Below, in pieces: positions 52,948 through 61,780 of a stretch of DNA of 64,000 nucleotides. The number at the start of each line of letters is the position of its first letter. The first letter of the stretch is position 1. The translations under genes were made by a program, and so were the position numbers. The notes under the pieces were generated by a model. The model saw nothing but the letters and a program-made list of their open reading frames with translations. It had not been told where the DNA came from and did not search any database. This DNA is from Rikenella microfusus (GTDB lineage: Bacteria > Bacteroidota > Bacteroidia > Bacteroidales > Tenuifilaceae): the NCBI GenBank assembly GCA_020722565.1, contig DYKO01000004.1, forward strand, positions 65,643 through 129,642, given 5' to 3'.

Positions 52948-53286
52948 TTACTCCTTTAATAGGCGATCGATGTTTTCGATGTAGTCCAGCGAATCATCTA
53001 CATAAAATATCAGTTCAGGAATAACCCGAAGCTGATGCCTAACCCGTTTTCCTAGCTCGCCTCGAAGAAAACGTGCGCTCTCTCTTATTAGCTCAATGGT
53101 TTTATTGCTATCGGTTGATGGAAATATGCTAACGTACACTTTTGCAACACCCAAATCGGGGCTAACCCTTACCTGTGTAACAGTTATCATTTTAGCAGGG
53201 AAACGCACTGCCCCCTCGCGCTGAAAAATTTCTCCCAGTTCCTTTTGCAGCAATCGGCTAACCTTTTGTAATCGGGTTCCTTCCAT
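52948..53286 (-). CDS. rbfA: ribosome-binding factor A
   Basis: 112 residues from the ATG at 53286; a GTG at 53301 is an alternative. KH-domain protein that helps mature the 5' end of 16S rRNA in the 30S subunit. RLQKVSRLLQKELGEIFQRE at the start, VTVTQVRVSPDLGVAKVYVS-like core (ITVTQVRVSPDLGVAKVYVS) and LRVIPELIFYVDDSLDY at the end are the family pattern. First gene of a three-gene operon. Confidence 0.95.
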   Translation of the reverse strand: MEGTRLQKVSRLLQKELGEIFQREGAVRFPAKMITVTQVRVSPDLGVAKVYVSIFPSTDSNKTIELIRESARFLRGELGKRVRHQLRVIPELIFYVDDSLDYIENIDRLLKE

Positions 53287-53448
53287 ATCGATATTTTTCA
53301 CAAATATAGCTTGTTTTAAAGTAGCTTCATTTTAATTCTGCTAATAAGGGGTAAACCATTATTGAATAAAAAGCTTACTTTGCATTTGTTTTTTGAACCC
53401 TTTACGTTTTTTAGGGATTCATATCTTGATTTACAGAATAGAATAAAA

Positions 53449-55329
53449 ATGAGCTACATCAAGAACTTTTCCGAATATACCCGACGCAAGGCCGACGAGG
53501 TAATGGTAGGTACTACCCCATTGGGGGGTAAAAATCCCGTAAGGGTTCAGACCATGACTACCACCGATACCAACAATACGCAGGCTACCATTGAACAATG
53601 TATCAAAACTATCGAGGCTGGAGCTGAGTATGTTCGCATTACCACACAGGGTACCCGCGAGGCAGCTAATTTGGCAAACATCAAGCAGGAATTGGTTAAC
53701 CGTGGTTATAATGTACCACTGGTAGCGGATGTTCATTTTAATCCAGCAGCAGCCCTTGAGGCTGCAAAGCATGTGGAAAAGGTACGCATCAACCCTGGTA
53801 ATTTTGTTGACCCGCGCGCCAAATTTGAAACCATAAGTTATACCAACGAGGAGTATCAGGCGGAGCTATACAAGATTGAGGAAAAGTTGCTTCCACTGAT
53901 TGAGCAATGCCGCAAGCGCAATGTGGCCATACGTATTGGGGTTAACCATGGCTCGCTTTCAGACAGAATTATGAGTCGTTTCGGCGATACCCCTGCCGGA
54001 ATGGTGGAATCGGCCATGGAGTTTCTCAGAATATTCCGTAGGCATAACTTCAACCAACTGGTTATCTCAATGAAATCGAGTAATACACGGGTTATGGTGC
54101 AAGCCGTTCGATTGCTTGTTGATACCATGGAAAGCGAGGACATGCACTACCCGCTTCACCTTGGTGTAACCGAAGCTGGCGATGGTGAAGATGGCCGTAT
54201 AAAATCAGCAGTGGGTATAGGCTCTTTGCTTGCCGATGGCATTGGCGATACCATAAGGGTATCGCTAACCGAAGACCCCGAAAACGAGATTCCCGTTGCC
54301 AAAAAACTGGTCGGCTACTTTGAAGAGAGAAAAACCAATCCGCCAATACGACCCATTACTGAACTCCCATACAACCCCTATGAATACAGCCATAGAGAAA
54401 TCATTCAGGGGTTATCTGTAGGAGGGAAACAACCCCCGGTGGTTCTGGCAAGGGTTGATGCCCCCATTACCCCATCAACCCTTGAACAGTGGGGCTGGTA
54501 CTTCAACACAACTGATAACTGCTGGAACAGAACCGATGCTGCCCCCGATCTCTTTTTAATACCCGAATATAAACCAGATATCGATGTCTTTAAAGGACTT
54601 CCCATAGTATCGAAGCACACCCCTGAAATGAAATTGATGACCGTGGATGAATACCTAAACAATAATCACATCGGTAGCTCTATTATCAACATATGTTACA
54701 ATGACATATGGAATAGCTATTTAACCTCAAAGCTAAAGGTTGATAGCCAAGCAATTTTGCTCATTTCAACATCTAATGCAAATGGTTTTGCCGAGCAGCG
54801 TGCCGCTGTTATTGAGCTGATGCGGCAAGGCATAACCGCACCAATAATTGCAATCCGCAGCTACATTGATTCCGACAGGGAACTATTTCAACTAAAGGCA
54901 GCATCGGATTTTGGAGGACTACTTATTGATGGCCTAATTGATGGTGTAATGATTGAAGCACCCAATCAAAATCCACAAACAGTTACTTCAACAGCCTTCG
55001 CCATTTTACAAGCTGCCCGAACCCGAATAACCAAAACAGAGTATATCTCTTGCCCCGGCTGTGGCCGTACGCTATTTGGCCTACAGCAAACGCTGCAAAA
55101 GGTTCGAAACGCAACTTCGCACCTCAAAGGCCTAAAAATTGGAGTAATGGGCTGCATCGTAAATGGCCCCGGCGAAATGGCCGATGCCGACTACGGCTAT
55201 GTGGGTGCCGGACCCGGTCGCATTACCCTTTACAAGGGCAAAAAGGTGGTCAAGAAAAACATTCCAGAGGAAGAGGCTATTGATGAGCTTATCAACCTTA
55301 TAAAAGAAAACGACGATTGGGGGGATTAA
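53449..55329 (+). CDS. ispG: 4-hydroxy-3-methylbut-2-en-1-yl diphosphate synthase (large form)
   Basis: 626 residues from the ATG at 53449 (a TTG 29 codons upstream only adds a poor tail). Penultimate step of the MEP pathway. The TIM barrel opens with VGTTPLGGKNPVRVQTMTTT; the iron-sulfur ligands are Cys535 and Cys538 (CPGCGRTLFG) and Cys569 (GCIVNGPGE). Bacterial two-domain IspG has ~370-430 residues; the extra ~230 residues between barrel and cluster domain are the central domain seen in plant, Chlamydia and Bacteroidota enzymes. MFS gene ends 7 bp after it on the other strand. Confidence 0.97.
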   Translation: MSYIKNFSEYTRRKADEVMVGTTPLGGKNPVRVQTMTTTDTNNTQATIEQCIKTIEAGAEYVRITTQGTREAANLANIKQELVNRGYNVPLVADVHFNPAAALEAAKHVEKVRINPGNFVDPRAKFETISYTNEEYQAELYKIEEKLLPLIEQCRKRNVAIRIGVNHGSLSDRIMSRFGDTPAGMVESAMEFLRIFRRHNFNQLVISMKSSNTRVMVQAVRLLVDTMESEDMHYPLHLGVTEAGDGEDGRIKSAVGIGSLLADGIGDTIRVSLTEDPENEIPVAKKLVGYFEERKTNPPIRPITELPYNPYEYSHREIIQGLSVGGKQPPVVLARVDAPITPSTLEQWGWYFNTTDNCWNRTDAAPDLFLIPEYKPDIDVFKGLPIVSKHTPEMKLMTVDEYLNNNHIGSSIINICYNDIWNSYLTSKLKVDSQAILLISTSNANGFAEQRAAVIELMRQGITAPIIAIRSYIDSDRELFQLKAASDFGGLLIDGLIDGVMIEAPNQNPQTVTSTAFAILQAARTRITKTEYISCPGCGRTLFGLQQTLQKVRNATSHLKGLKIGVMGCIVNGPGEMADADYGYVGAGPGRITLYKGKKVVKKNIPEEEAIDELINLIKENDDWGD

Positions 55330-55336
55330 ATTTGCA

Positions 55337-56704
55337 CTACTCCTTATTTCGGGCTAACGATGCCCATATACCGAATAAACTTAAAGCGGCAAAAACTGCT
55401 AAGGTTGTGCCTGCTACCCAAATGAACGGCTTAAAGTAAGCAGGCGTTATGCTGTTTTTTCCCATGTAGATATGCAGTATCATACTGGCAATGCCCATGC
55501 TGAACATTTGTCCCACCATACGCATGGTTGCTACAGTTCCCGATGCCAGCCCCATATGCTGCCTATCAACCGAGCCCATAATGGCATTAGTATTTGGCGA
55601 TGAGAAAAGTCCAAAGCCTATGCCTACCAGCAGCAATACTGAACCTATGTAGAAGGTTGATGTTTGTAAGCCAATTGGCGTTAGCAATGCTAAGCCTATG
55701 GCAATAATGCCCATACCGACCGAAGCAATTTTACCGGGATTATACCTATCGGACAGGGCTCCCGACCATGAGGCAACAAGTGCCATGGCCAACGGTTGAA
55801 TTACCAGCAGCATCCCCGCCCCACGTGGGCTTAACCCTTTTATGTACTGAAGATAAAGGCTGAGTATAAATGTAATGGCAAATGTGGTGGCATAGTTAAT
55901 GAGCGCAGCCAGATTGGAAAGTGCAAAAAGCCTGTTACCAACAAAGAGATTAACGTTAAAAAGCGGCACATCGGAACGAATTTGCCAGCGGATAAAAACT
56001 GCCATACCAGCAATCCCCAAGAAAGTAATCAAAATGGCATACGATTTTGGCAGCTGCGAAAAACCATACATCAGGGCAAACATTGACAGTACAAAAACAA
56101 CCGAACTTAACATATCGAATCGTTGGCAACGGGCCTCGGCCCATTCACCCTTAATGGTGGAAATGGCAATGGCAACGGCAGGTATTCCCATAATTGCCGG
56201 CACGTAAAACAGGCTTCGCCAACCCCATGCCTCTATGAGCATGCCACCCAAAATGGGTGCAGCCGATAATCCCACGTAAACCGCGGTTACATTCAAACCA
56301 ATAGCTCTACCCCTCATGTTTGTTGGGTAAACCGATGTTATAAGGGCAATGCTGGTGGCAAACATCATGGAGCTGCCTACACCCTGTAGGGCACGAAAAA
56401 CAATAAGCAAAACACCGGAATCCACAAAGGCAGCCATTAGTGATGATAGGGCCAACACAACATTTCCAATAAAGAATATGCGTTTTCGCCCTGTAATATC
56501 GGCCAATTTCCCAAACGGGACCAAAAACACAGCCGATGAAATAAGGTAAGCCATGGTTACCCAGCTCAGCCCCACAGCGTTAAGGTCAAATTCACGCCCT
56601 ATAACTGGTAGGGCAAGGTTAACCGCCGCCCCTATAAAGGGAGTAATAAACGAAGTAAACATTACAAGCGCCAGAACCACCCGGTGCTCAATATTATTAT
56701 CCAT
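55337..56704 (-). CDS. MFS transporter, multidrug-exporter type (DHA2/EmrB-like)
   Basis: 455 residues from the ATG at 56704; the GTG two codons earlier is an alternative. Twelve to fourteen hydrophobic segments. The loop motif GKLADITGRKRIF matches MFS motif A and LQGVGSSMMFATSIAL is motif C of antiporters. The opening LALVMFTSFITPFIGAAVNLALPVI is the DHA2 pattern. It probably exports a drug-like or metabolic compound in exchange for protons. No regulator gene adjoins. Single gene. Confidence 0.93.
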   Translation of the reverse strand: MDNNIEHRVVLALVMFTSFITPFIGAAVNLALPVIGREFDLNAVGLSWVTMAYLISSAVFLVPFGKLADITGRKRIFFIGNVVLALSSLMAAFVDSGVLLIVFRALQGVGSSMMFATSIALITSVYPTNMRGRAIGLNVTAVYVGLSAAPILGGMLIEAWGWRSLFYVPAIMGIPAVAIAISTIKGEWAEARCQRFDMLSSVVFVLSMFALMYGFSQLPKSYAILITFLGIAGMAVFIRWQIRSDVPLFNVNLFVGNRLFALSNLAALINYATTFAITFILSLYLQYIKGLSPRGAGMLLVIQPLAMALVASWSGALSDRYNPGKIASVGMGIIAIGLALLTPIGLQTSTFYIGSVLLLVGIGFGLFSSPNTNAIMGSVDRQHMGLASGTVATMRMVGQMFSMGIASMILHIYMGKNSITPAYFKPFIWVAGTTLAVFAALSLFGIWASLARNKE

Positions 56705-57139
56705 AACCACTTCCTTCTACCATAAGGCTACAAAAATATCCCTTTTTAGTTAACTATAGCTACATACCAAATTGGTGCTGATCTTTATATTGAAATTAAT
56801 TTGCTTTTGGATGCCAACTGTTAAATGATTTAATATTACTGTTTAAATAAAGTTAGTTTTTTTACTTGACCATGGTATAGATTTATTCGATTAACTGGTT
56901 GCTCTCATCCATTCCTTGGATGCACAAAACTAAAACACTCAATTCTGGTGGTGCTTCTGCCCTTAGCCGTGTAACTTATCCTTTGAGGAATCAACGATAC
57001 AGGGCAAGGTTATACCTAACGTATTAGTGCCCATCGCCGTTTAGTCATTTTCTTTGGCTTTTTTAAACGTTCAGCTTACTTCAGGTACTGTTATTTTATA
57101 CTTTTGAATACATACATTGGTAAATATTATCATAGCAAT
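56705..57139. other. gene-free region between two divergent genes
   Basis: 435 bp between the MFS gene (minus) and the DUF3784 gene (plus). A 35-codon plus-strand frame at 56920-57027 (MHKTKTLNSGG...) is present but has no homologue I know and no supporting signal. No terminator or promoter is clear; base composition from ~56900 to 57070 is less AT-rich than the rest. Confidence 0.55.
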
Positions 57140-57862
57140 ATGGCAATTTTTAACTTCGTTTTTGGACTTTCCCTCATAGGAATTGGGTTTTTGGTAAGGC
57201 ATGTCCCCAATTCCATTGCAGGTTACAATACCATGTCCGCAGAGGAAAAGAAAAAGGTTGATATCAATGGCCTGTCGTGCTACATGCAGAGGGTATTTGT
57301 AGCAATGGGGCTTACCATAATTGGCGGGTATCCGCTTCTGCACTGGATTGGGCTAACCATTATTGCTCAAAGCCTTAGCATTATTGTGTCGTTTCCCGGT
57401 GTCGGCCTAATCCTAATCAAATCAAGAAAATACGACAAAAACCAAACGGGCAAGGGTCGCTACATTGTACCGGCTATTGCAGCGGTAGCCTTGATGTCGA
57501 TCATCGGTTATGGGCTGTACCCCACCAGTATACGCATTAATAATGACCAAATTGAATTCTCGGGAATGTATGGTACCAAAATCAAAGTAAATGAAATAGA
57601 AAAGTTAGAACTATTGAATAAGCTACCCCAAATAGTTTTGCGCACCAATGGTTTTAGCATGGGCAACGTTAACAAGGGTTATTTTAATGTCGATAGCCTG
57701 GGGAGGTGTCGCCTTCTGGTTAACACTTTGAACTCACCACTGGTAGCTATAACACAAAAAAATAACCTGAAGTTAATTTTTAACTTACCTGATAGTATCA
57801 AAACAATAGAAATTTACAGGAAAATTGAGCAACTGGTAAACCAGCGAAAGTTACGCCAATAG
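57140..57862 (+). CDS. DUF3784-like membrane protein
   Basis: 240 residues from the ATG at 57140 (the frame has a TTG at 57104). The N-terminal ~90 residues have the DUF3784 pattern: IAGYNTMSAEEKKKVDINGL between hydrophobic helices. A further helix (~108-128, YIVPAIAAVALMSIIGYGLY) precedes a soluble PH-like beta domain (~130-240, INNDQIEFSGMYGTKIKVNE). Function unknown; possibly a sensor or lipid-contact protein of the inner membrane. Its last 12 bases overlap the convergent gene at 57851. Confidence 0.82.
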   Translation: MAIFNFVFGLSLIGIGFLVRHVPNSIAGYNTMSAEEKKKVDINGLSCYMQRVFVAMGLTIIGGYPLLHWIGLTIIAQSLSIIVSFPGVGLILIKSRKYDKNQTGKGRYIVPAIAAVALMSIIGYGLYPTSIRINNDQIEFSGMYGTKIKVNEIEKLELLNKLPQIVLRTNGFSMGNVNKGYFNVDSLGRCRLLVNTLNSPLVAITQKNNLKLIFNLPDSIKTIEIYRKIEQLVNQRKLRQ

Positions 57863-58363
57863 CACCTTAATCCTGTTCAGTTCCTTTTGTAAACGTTTAT
57901 CGGCATTTCGGGAAAAACCAATTAATGGGAAAATTATCACTTTAACTCTGCCATTAGGGAGCCAGTATGCAACACCACAAATATCCCATTTGTTTAGAGG
58001 GCTATTTGTATAAAACTTAACCGCCCGTCCATCGGTAGAAACTCTGGCTATCTTGTAAAGTAGAGAAAACTTTTTGACAAATAAATCCGAACTGCTGAGA
58101 TTGGCAACCACCTCATCGGTTAAAGCATGGCCATAGGTGGGTTCATTAAAAGTATCAGAATCGATGTACCTAATGTTTCCCTTAACGATAAGCCACATAA
58201 AACTGCCATAAATCAGAGTAAAAAAAATGCTACCAAAAATGAAACTTATTATATTTTTAATTTCATGCTGTATTAGGACATCAATTGCAAATCGTACAAG
58301 GAAAACAGCAACAAAATAAATAGCTGTAACCACAATAATATTGATAAAGAACATTCGTTTCAT
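57851..58363 (-). CDS. small membrane protein of unknown function
   Basis: 170 residues from the ATG at 58363 (a TTG three codons earlier also opens the frame). Two hydrophobic helices (~5-30 and ~38-62), then a soluble domain with WLIVKGNIRYIDSDTFNEPTY and WDICGVAYWLPNGRVKVIIF. I do not recognise a family. Transcribed after the DUF3267 gene (18-bp gap) and convergent with the DUF3784 gene, whose end it overlaps by 12 bp. Confidence 0.75.
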   Translation of the reverse strand: MKRMFFINIIVVTAIYFVAVFLVRFAIDVLIQHEIKNIISFIFGSIFFTLIYGSFMWLIVKGNIRYIDSDTFNEPTYGHALTDEVVANLSSSDLFVKKFSLLYKIARVSTDGRAVKFYTNSPLNKWDICGVAYWLPNGRVKVIIFPLIGFSRNADKRLQKELNRIKVLLA

Positions 58364-58381
58364 TTTTTTCAATTTTTATCT

Positions 58382-58939
58382 CTAATATTTAAAAACAATA
58401 AATCCAATTTCATTGGGATGGTCAAGGAACAAACAATTGGAAGAATACCTTAACACCCTAATTATCATCATAAAATCTCCTATAGCTGCCGTTGTTAGAA
58501 AAACCGAAACAAACAATAACCAACCATTTGCGGTAATCCACGATACCAGCATGGGAATAATGCCTGTTCCCAAACCGGGCATTAAACCACCGAGTAGATA
58601 CTGCCATCTTTTAAGTGGCTCAAGGCATTGGCAGTATGGTGTAAGGTATTGCCATTTAATACCAAATTTAATCGATTTTATGCCCTTTTGGGTAAATGCT
58701 GCCCATGTTAAGCCATGCAATAACTCATGAAGGACAATAGTAACTAAGAGCCCGACAAAAAAGTAAAGCTGATGCCTCCCTAAAAAAACGATACCCTGAA
58801 CTAAAGGCTTAAGGCCGTTAAGCAAAATAAATGGCAAAAAACCAGCTATAGCAATAGGGATAAGTAGCATCAGTGCTTTTTGATTGGCTTTGCCAACGGG
58901 TATTACCTCTTCGATGCTACTGCTATTATTAATATTCAT
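58382..58939 (-). CDS. DUF3267 membrane metalloprotease-like protein
   Basis: 185 residues from the ATG at 58939; the frame extends 20 codons upstream without family support. It has four hydrophobic segments. The second region carries VLHELLHGL, an HExxH zinc motif with the invariant helix following (TWAAFTQKGIKSIKFGI), and GLMPGLGTGIIP downstream, as in DUF3267/site-2-protease-like proteins. A third zinc ligand is not obvious. It may cleave a membrane substrate. Tandem with the small membrane gene at 57851-58363, 74 bp after the ECF-operon barrel gene. Confidence 0.85.
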   Translation of the reverse strand: MNINNSSSIEEVIPVGKANQKALMLLIPIAIAGFLPFILLNGLKPLVQGIVFLGRHQLYFFVGLLVTIVLHELLHGLTWAAFTQKGIKSIKFGIKWQYLTPYCQCLEPLKRWQYLLGGLMPGLGTGIIPMLVSWITANGWLLFVSVFLTTAAIGDFMMIIRVLRYSSNCLFLDHPNEIGFIVFKY

Positions 58940-59013
58940 GGCTTGGTATAAGTAATGCAAAAATAAAAAAAACGAACCTGCTGTTCGATCCCTTTGCAAC
59001 TCAAAAAATCATA

Positions 59014-60084
59014 CTAATCGAACGGAACCAAAACCAGGCCAACCGCAAACGGGTATAGCTCAGGACCTTTCCCCTTTTCGAAGAGCTGAACCGGGTAGTA
59101 GTTGGCAAACAGCCTTATTCCCTTATAGCCCATACGAGCGGTAAGCCCATAGCGAAGCGTGGAAATGTTAAAATCGCTACGATTTTTATCCTTACGGCGT
59201 GTGCCGTCGTCGTAAACCACCTTGGTGTGAGAACCTAACCTAACTCCACCAATTATCCCTGCCGATATGTAAAGCCTATCCTTGCGCTTTTCGCCCATGG
59301 GCAGTTGAAATTCCAGGAGTAAGGGCAACATTAGGTGCAACATGGTAAGTTTGGCTTTATCTACACGGTATCCCGCATCAATGTAACTGCTATCCACCAC
59401 TGTAACGCCATTCCCAACCTTAAGGGATATTGGATTTGAGAAGTGGTAGTCGTTAAACTCAAGGCCCAACCCGGTAACCAGCCCAGCCTTGTTGGTTCCA
59501 AAACCTATGCTGTACTGAGTAAAGTTGATATTGGTATTCCACGAGCGTTCCTGCTTTAGGTCTAACCAGGCTATGTCGCCACTCTGAACCATTGACTGGT
59601 TTTTATCCATAAATCCATTAACACCAAATTCAACACCCGACCAGTGTCCCTTAAACTTTTTCACCTCTTTATAGGTAACTATTTCATCCTTTTTATCCTG
59701 TTCTGGAATCTCAATGATGGTCTTGTCCTTTGAGTCAACAATGACCATTTTCTTTTTACCAAGCCTAACCACAACGGTATCGCCTTTTGCTGCCCTAACG
59801 GTATCGCCCGATATGTTTACCCATACCATCTGGTTGGGGTCAACCGACATTGCTTGAGTTGATGTAACAGTATCAACACGCTCCTCCACTATGGTGTCGC
59901 CATCTGTAACTTTAACACTCTTCTTGATAGTAACAATAACCGGAGCTTTTTCGGAAGAATCCTTTTCATTTTGCAATTTCAAAGTATCGGAGCCCTCAAG
60001 GCTACGAAGAACCTGCTCCTCATTTTGCCCGTAAAGTGTTATCGCAACGGTGCACAACAGTGCAAAAAGTAAACCTCTTTTCAT
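59014..60084 (-). CDS. outer-membrane beta-barrel protein of an ECF operon
   Basis: 356 residues from the ATG at 60084 (MKRGLLFALLCTVAITLYG is the signal peptide; upstream starts only add a tail). The first ~130 mature residues are acidic/Thr-rich, with VVIVKKS-like repeats and an unusual number of short beta strands (GDTVVVRLGKKKMVIVDSKD). The rest is a predicted barrel of the PorT-like type (WSGVEFGVNGFMD, FSNPISLKVGNG, LRYGLTARMGYKGIRLFA) ending in VPFD. Third gene of a sigma/anti-sigma/OMP operon; such OMPs often are stress or envelope targets. 74 bp separate it from the anti-sigma gene. Confidence 0.82.
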   Translation of the reverse strand: MKRGLLFALLCTVAITLYGQNEEQVLRSLEGSDTLKLQNEKDSSEKAPVIVTIKKSVKVTDGDTIVEERVDTVTSTQAMSVDPNQMVWVNISGDTVRAAKGDTVVVRLGKKKMVIVDSKDKTIIEIPEQDKKDEIVTYKEVKKFKGHWSGVEFGVNGFMDKNQSMVQSGDIAWLDLKQERSWNTNINFTQYSIGFGTNKAGLVTGLGLEFNDYHFSNPISLKVGNGVTVVDSSYIDAGYRVDKAKLTMLHLMLPLLLEFQLPMGEKRKDRLYISAGIIGGVRLGSHTKVVYDDGTRRKDKNRSDFNISTLRYGLTARMGYKGIRLFANYYPVQLFEKGKGPELYPFAVGLVLVPFD

Positions 60085-60158
60085 GATTTTATTAGTGTAT
60101 TGGTTTAACATTCGGTTGTTTACCATACGACGCCCGAATGCATAAATTGTTACATGTT

Positions 60159-61151
60159 TTATTCTTCTTTAGGTGAAATAGTTGCAGAAAGAGCCAACAG
60201 TTTCGATTCTACGATTATGCGTTTGGTTTGGTCGGGGTTTACCTTAACCTCAACATCTATCCCCACACCTTTGGCAAGACGCCTCAAACCCATTGCTGCT
60301 AAATCGGATAGGGTTAACTCGCGTGCCGAGGCCGAAGCTGTGTAGATCTTCACAGAAATATCATTTCGGAGATGCAGTTCATTTTGCACTGGGCCTTGGG
60401 GTATATCCGAAATCGGTTTAGGCAGCTGCATAGCTAATGGCTGGAGTGTTGAATTATCTATGTAAGTTGAATTGTGGTCTTCCTTAACGGTTTTGATTTC
60501 ATCCCTTTTACTCCTAATGTTTTGATGCTGCACTTTTTTTGAGGTAGCTTCTTCCTGATCAGCTAAAGGTAGTGAACTCTGCAATTGGGATTGCTCTATA
60601 GCAACGGGGCTTTGATTGGCCATCATTTCGGGGCTTTCAACCATTTGCCGACTAAATATGAGTGAACCAATAAGGAATAGCAGCACAACTGCTGCAGCAA
60701 CAGCCGAAGCTACATAAATCTGCCTAAGGGTAACAACTCGTCCAGAGCGTTTCAGCGGCTCCTTTTGCTGAAAACTTATAACTTCAGGAATTAGTTTTGT
60801 TGCGTAGTATATTGACAGCAACTTTCTTATAGGTTGATACCTGTTTTTGATGTCCTTTAGTAGATCGCTCTCCGATGGAGTAATATCGCCTTCAAATTCA
60901 GCAATGCAAAGGTAATCGGCTTGGGAAATATCGGGTTGGGGCAAGCTGCCGCTGCGTTTAAGCATTTCCTTGGGGTAGGAAAACTCTACTTGTTCGGCTT
61001 CAAGTTTCATTTCTGAGAGGTCTTCGGCCTCATAGGCAATATCGGGATTTTGCTTGAGGAAAAACATCAACTCCTCCTTCAGTTCAGGGCTGAGGGCACC
61101 ATCGATAAAATCAATCAGGTAAATCTCGTAGTTATTTCGGGTAATTGTCAT
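60159..61151 (-). CDS. anti-sigma factor
   Basis: 330 residues. A cytoplasmic N-terminal part (~1-145, LIDFIDGALSPELKEELMFF) lacks the His-x3-Cys-x2-Cys zinc motif but resembles ASD-like anti-sigma domains. A single transmembrane helix (~148-168, AVAAAVVLLFLIGSLIF) leads to a periplasmic Ser/Gln-rich region (~170-330). It begins 4 bp after the sigma-factor stop, so the two are coupled. It would hold the ECF sigma factor at the membrane until an envelope signal arrives. The signal is unknown. Confidence 0.87.
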   Translation of the reverse strand: MTITRNNYEIYLIDFIDGALSPELKEELMFFLKQNPDIAYEAEDLSEMKLEAEQVEFSYPKEMLKRSGSLPQPDISQADYLCIAEFEGDITPSESDLLKDIKNRYQPIRKLLSIYYATKLIPEVISFQQKEPLKRSGRVVTLRQIYVASAVAAAVVLLFLIGSLIFSRQMVESPEMMANQSPVAIEQSQLQSSLPLADQEEATSKKVQHQNIRSKRDEIKTVKEDHNSTYIDNSTLQPLAMQLPKPISDIPQGPVQNELHLRNDISVKIYTASASARELTLSDLAAMGLRRLAKGVGIDVEVKVNPDQTKRIIVESKLLALSATISPKEE

Positions 61152-61155
61152 ATTC

Positions 61156-61638
61156 CTAAATTATATTATCGATGCTCACCAGCTGTTCCTTCAGAAAAAA
61201 CCTTGCCCGGTAGATATAAACCTTAACCTGAGAGCCGCTAAGTCCTGTTATCTCAGCAATTTCATCGTACGAGTACCCTTCGTAATCACGAAGCAGGAGA
61301 ACAGCCTTTTGAATGTCGGGAAGCTTTTCAATGGCACGGTTAACCACCTCATGGGCATCGGAGTATCCAATTGAAGTTGATGTTTCATGAACACCTTCGG
61401 CATACTCATGCTTCCGCTTTTCCTTTCGGATGGTATCAATGGCCTCATGGTAAACCGATGTAAATAGGTACGATTTAGCCTTTGCGAATTCAACGTTTTG
61501 ATGGTGCCGCCAAAACTTTTCAAAGCAATCCTGAACCGCGTCCATTGCCAGGTCTTCAGACCTTAGCATCTTGAGCGCAAAGCGGTAAATGCCATCGGAG
61601 TAGAAATCAACACAGGTGTTAAATTCCTCTACTGTCAT
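61156..61638 (-). CDS. ECF RNA polymerase sigma factor
   Basis: 160 residues. Region 2 has DAVQDCFEKFW and AKSYLFTSVYHEAIDTIRKE; region 4 has LPDIQKAVLLLRDYEGYSYDEIAEITG and SQVKVYIYRARFFLKEQL. It belongs to the sigma-70 ECF group of Bacteroidota, near sigma factors that control envelope functions. The anti-sigma gene follows by 4 bp. The ECF-like promoter at 61674-61699 suggests it activates its own transcription. Confidence 0.94.
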   Translation of the reverse strand: MTVEEFNTCVDFYSDGIYRFALKMLRSEDLAMDAVQDCFEKFWRHHQNVEFAKAKSYLFTSVYHEAIDTIRKEKRKHEYAEGVHETSTSIGYSDAHEVVNRAIEKLPDIQKAVLLLRDYEGYSYDEIAEITGLSGSQVKVYIYRARFFLKEQLVSIDNII

Positions 61639-61673
61639 TAATCGGTACCCGTATCATCAATATTCAAAAGTAC

Positions 61674-61699
61674 GACGCTTTACTTTAACAAAAGTTACA
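61674..61699 (-). promoter_or_regulatory. candidate ECF-type promoter of the sigma factor operon
   Basis: On the minus strand TGTAAC (61699-61694), 16 bp, CGTC (61677-61674). This matches the AAC...CGTC pattern of many ECF promoters. A housekeeping-like -7 element TACTTTTG (61672-61665) follows at once, so basal and autoactivated transcription may both occur. Confidence 0.5.
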
Positions 61700-61754
61700 G
61701 GTTGTCATCAAAAAAATGTATTTTTCAAAAATTTCTATTTTCTAAAGCGATAGC

Positions 61755-61762
61755 TACCTTTG
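61755..61762 (+). promoter_or_regulatory. -7 element of purD
   Basis: TACCTTTG matches TAnnTTTG, with TTTC at 61732-61735 19 bp upstream as -33 box. It lies 18 bp before the ATG and supports that start. Confidence 0.6.
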
Positions 61763-61780
61763 CAAACAAACCTACGGCAA

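Noticed and set aside
56920-57027. 35-codon plus-strand frame starting MHKTKTLNSGG
   Set aside because: Too short, no Shine-Dalgarno or -7 element, no known relatives; kept only as a note in the region description.
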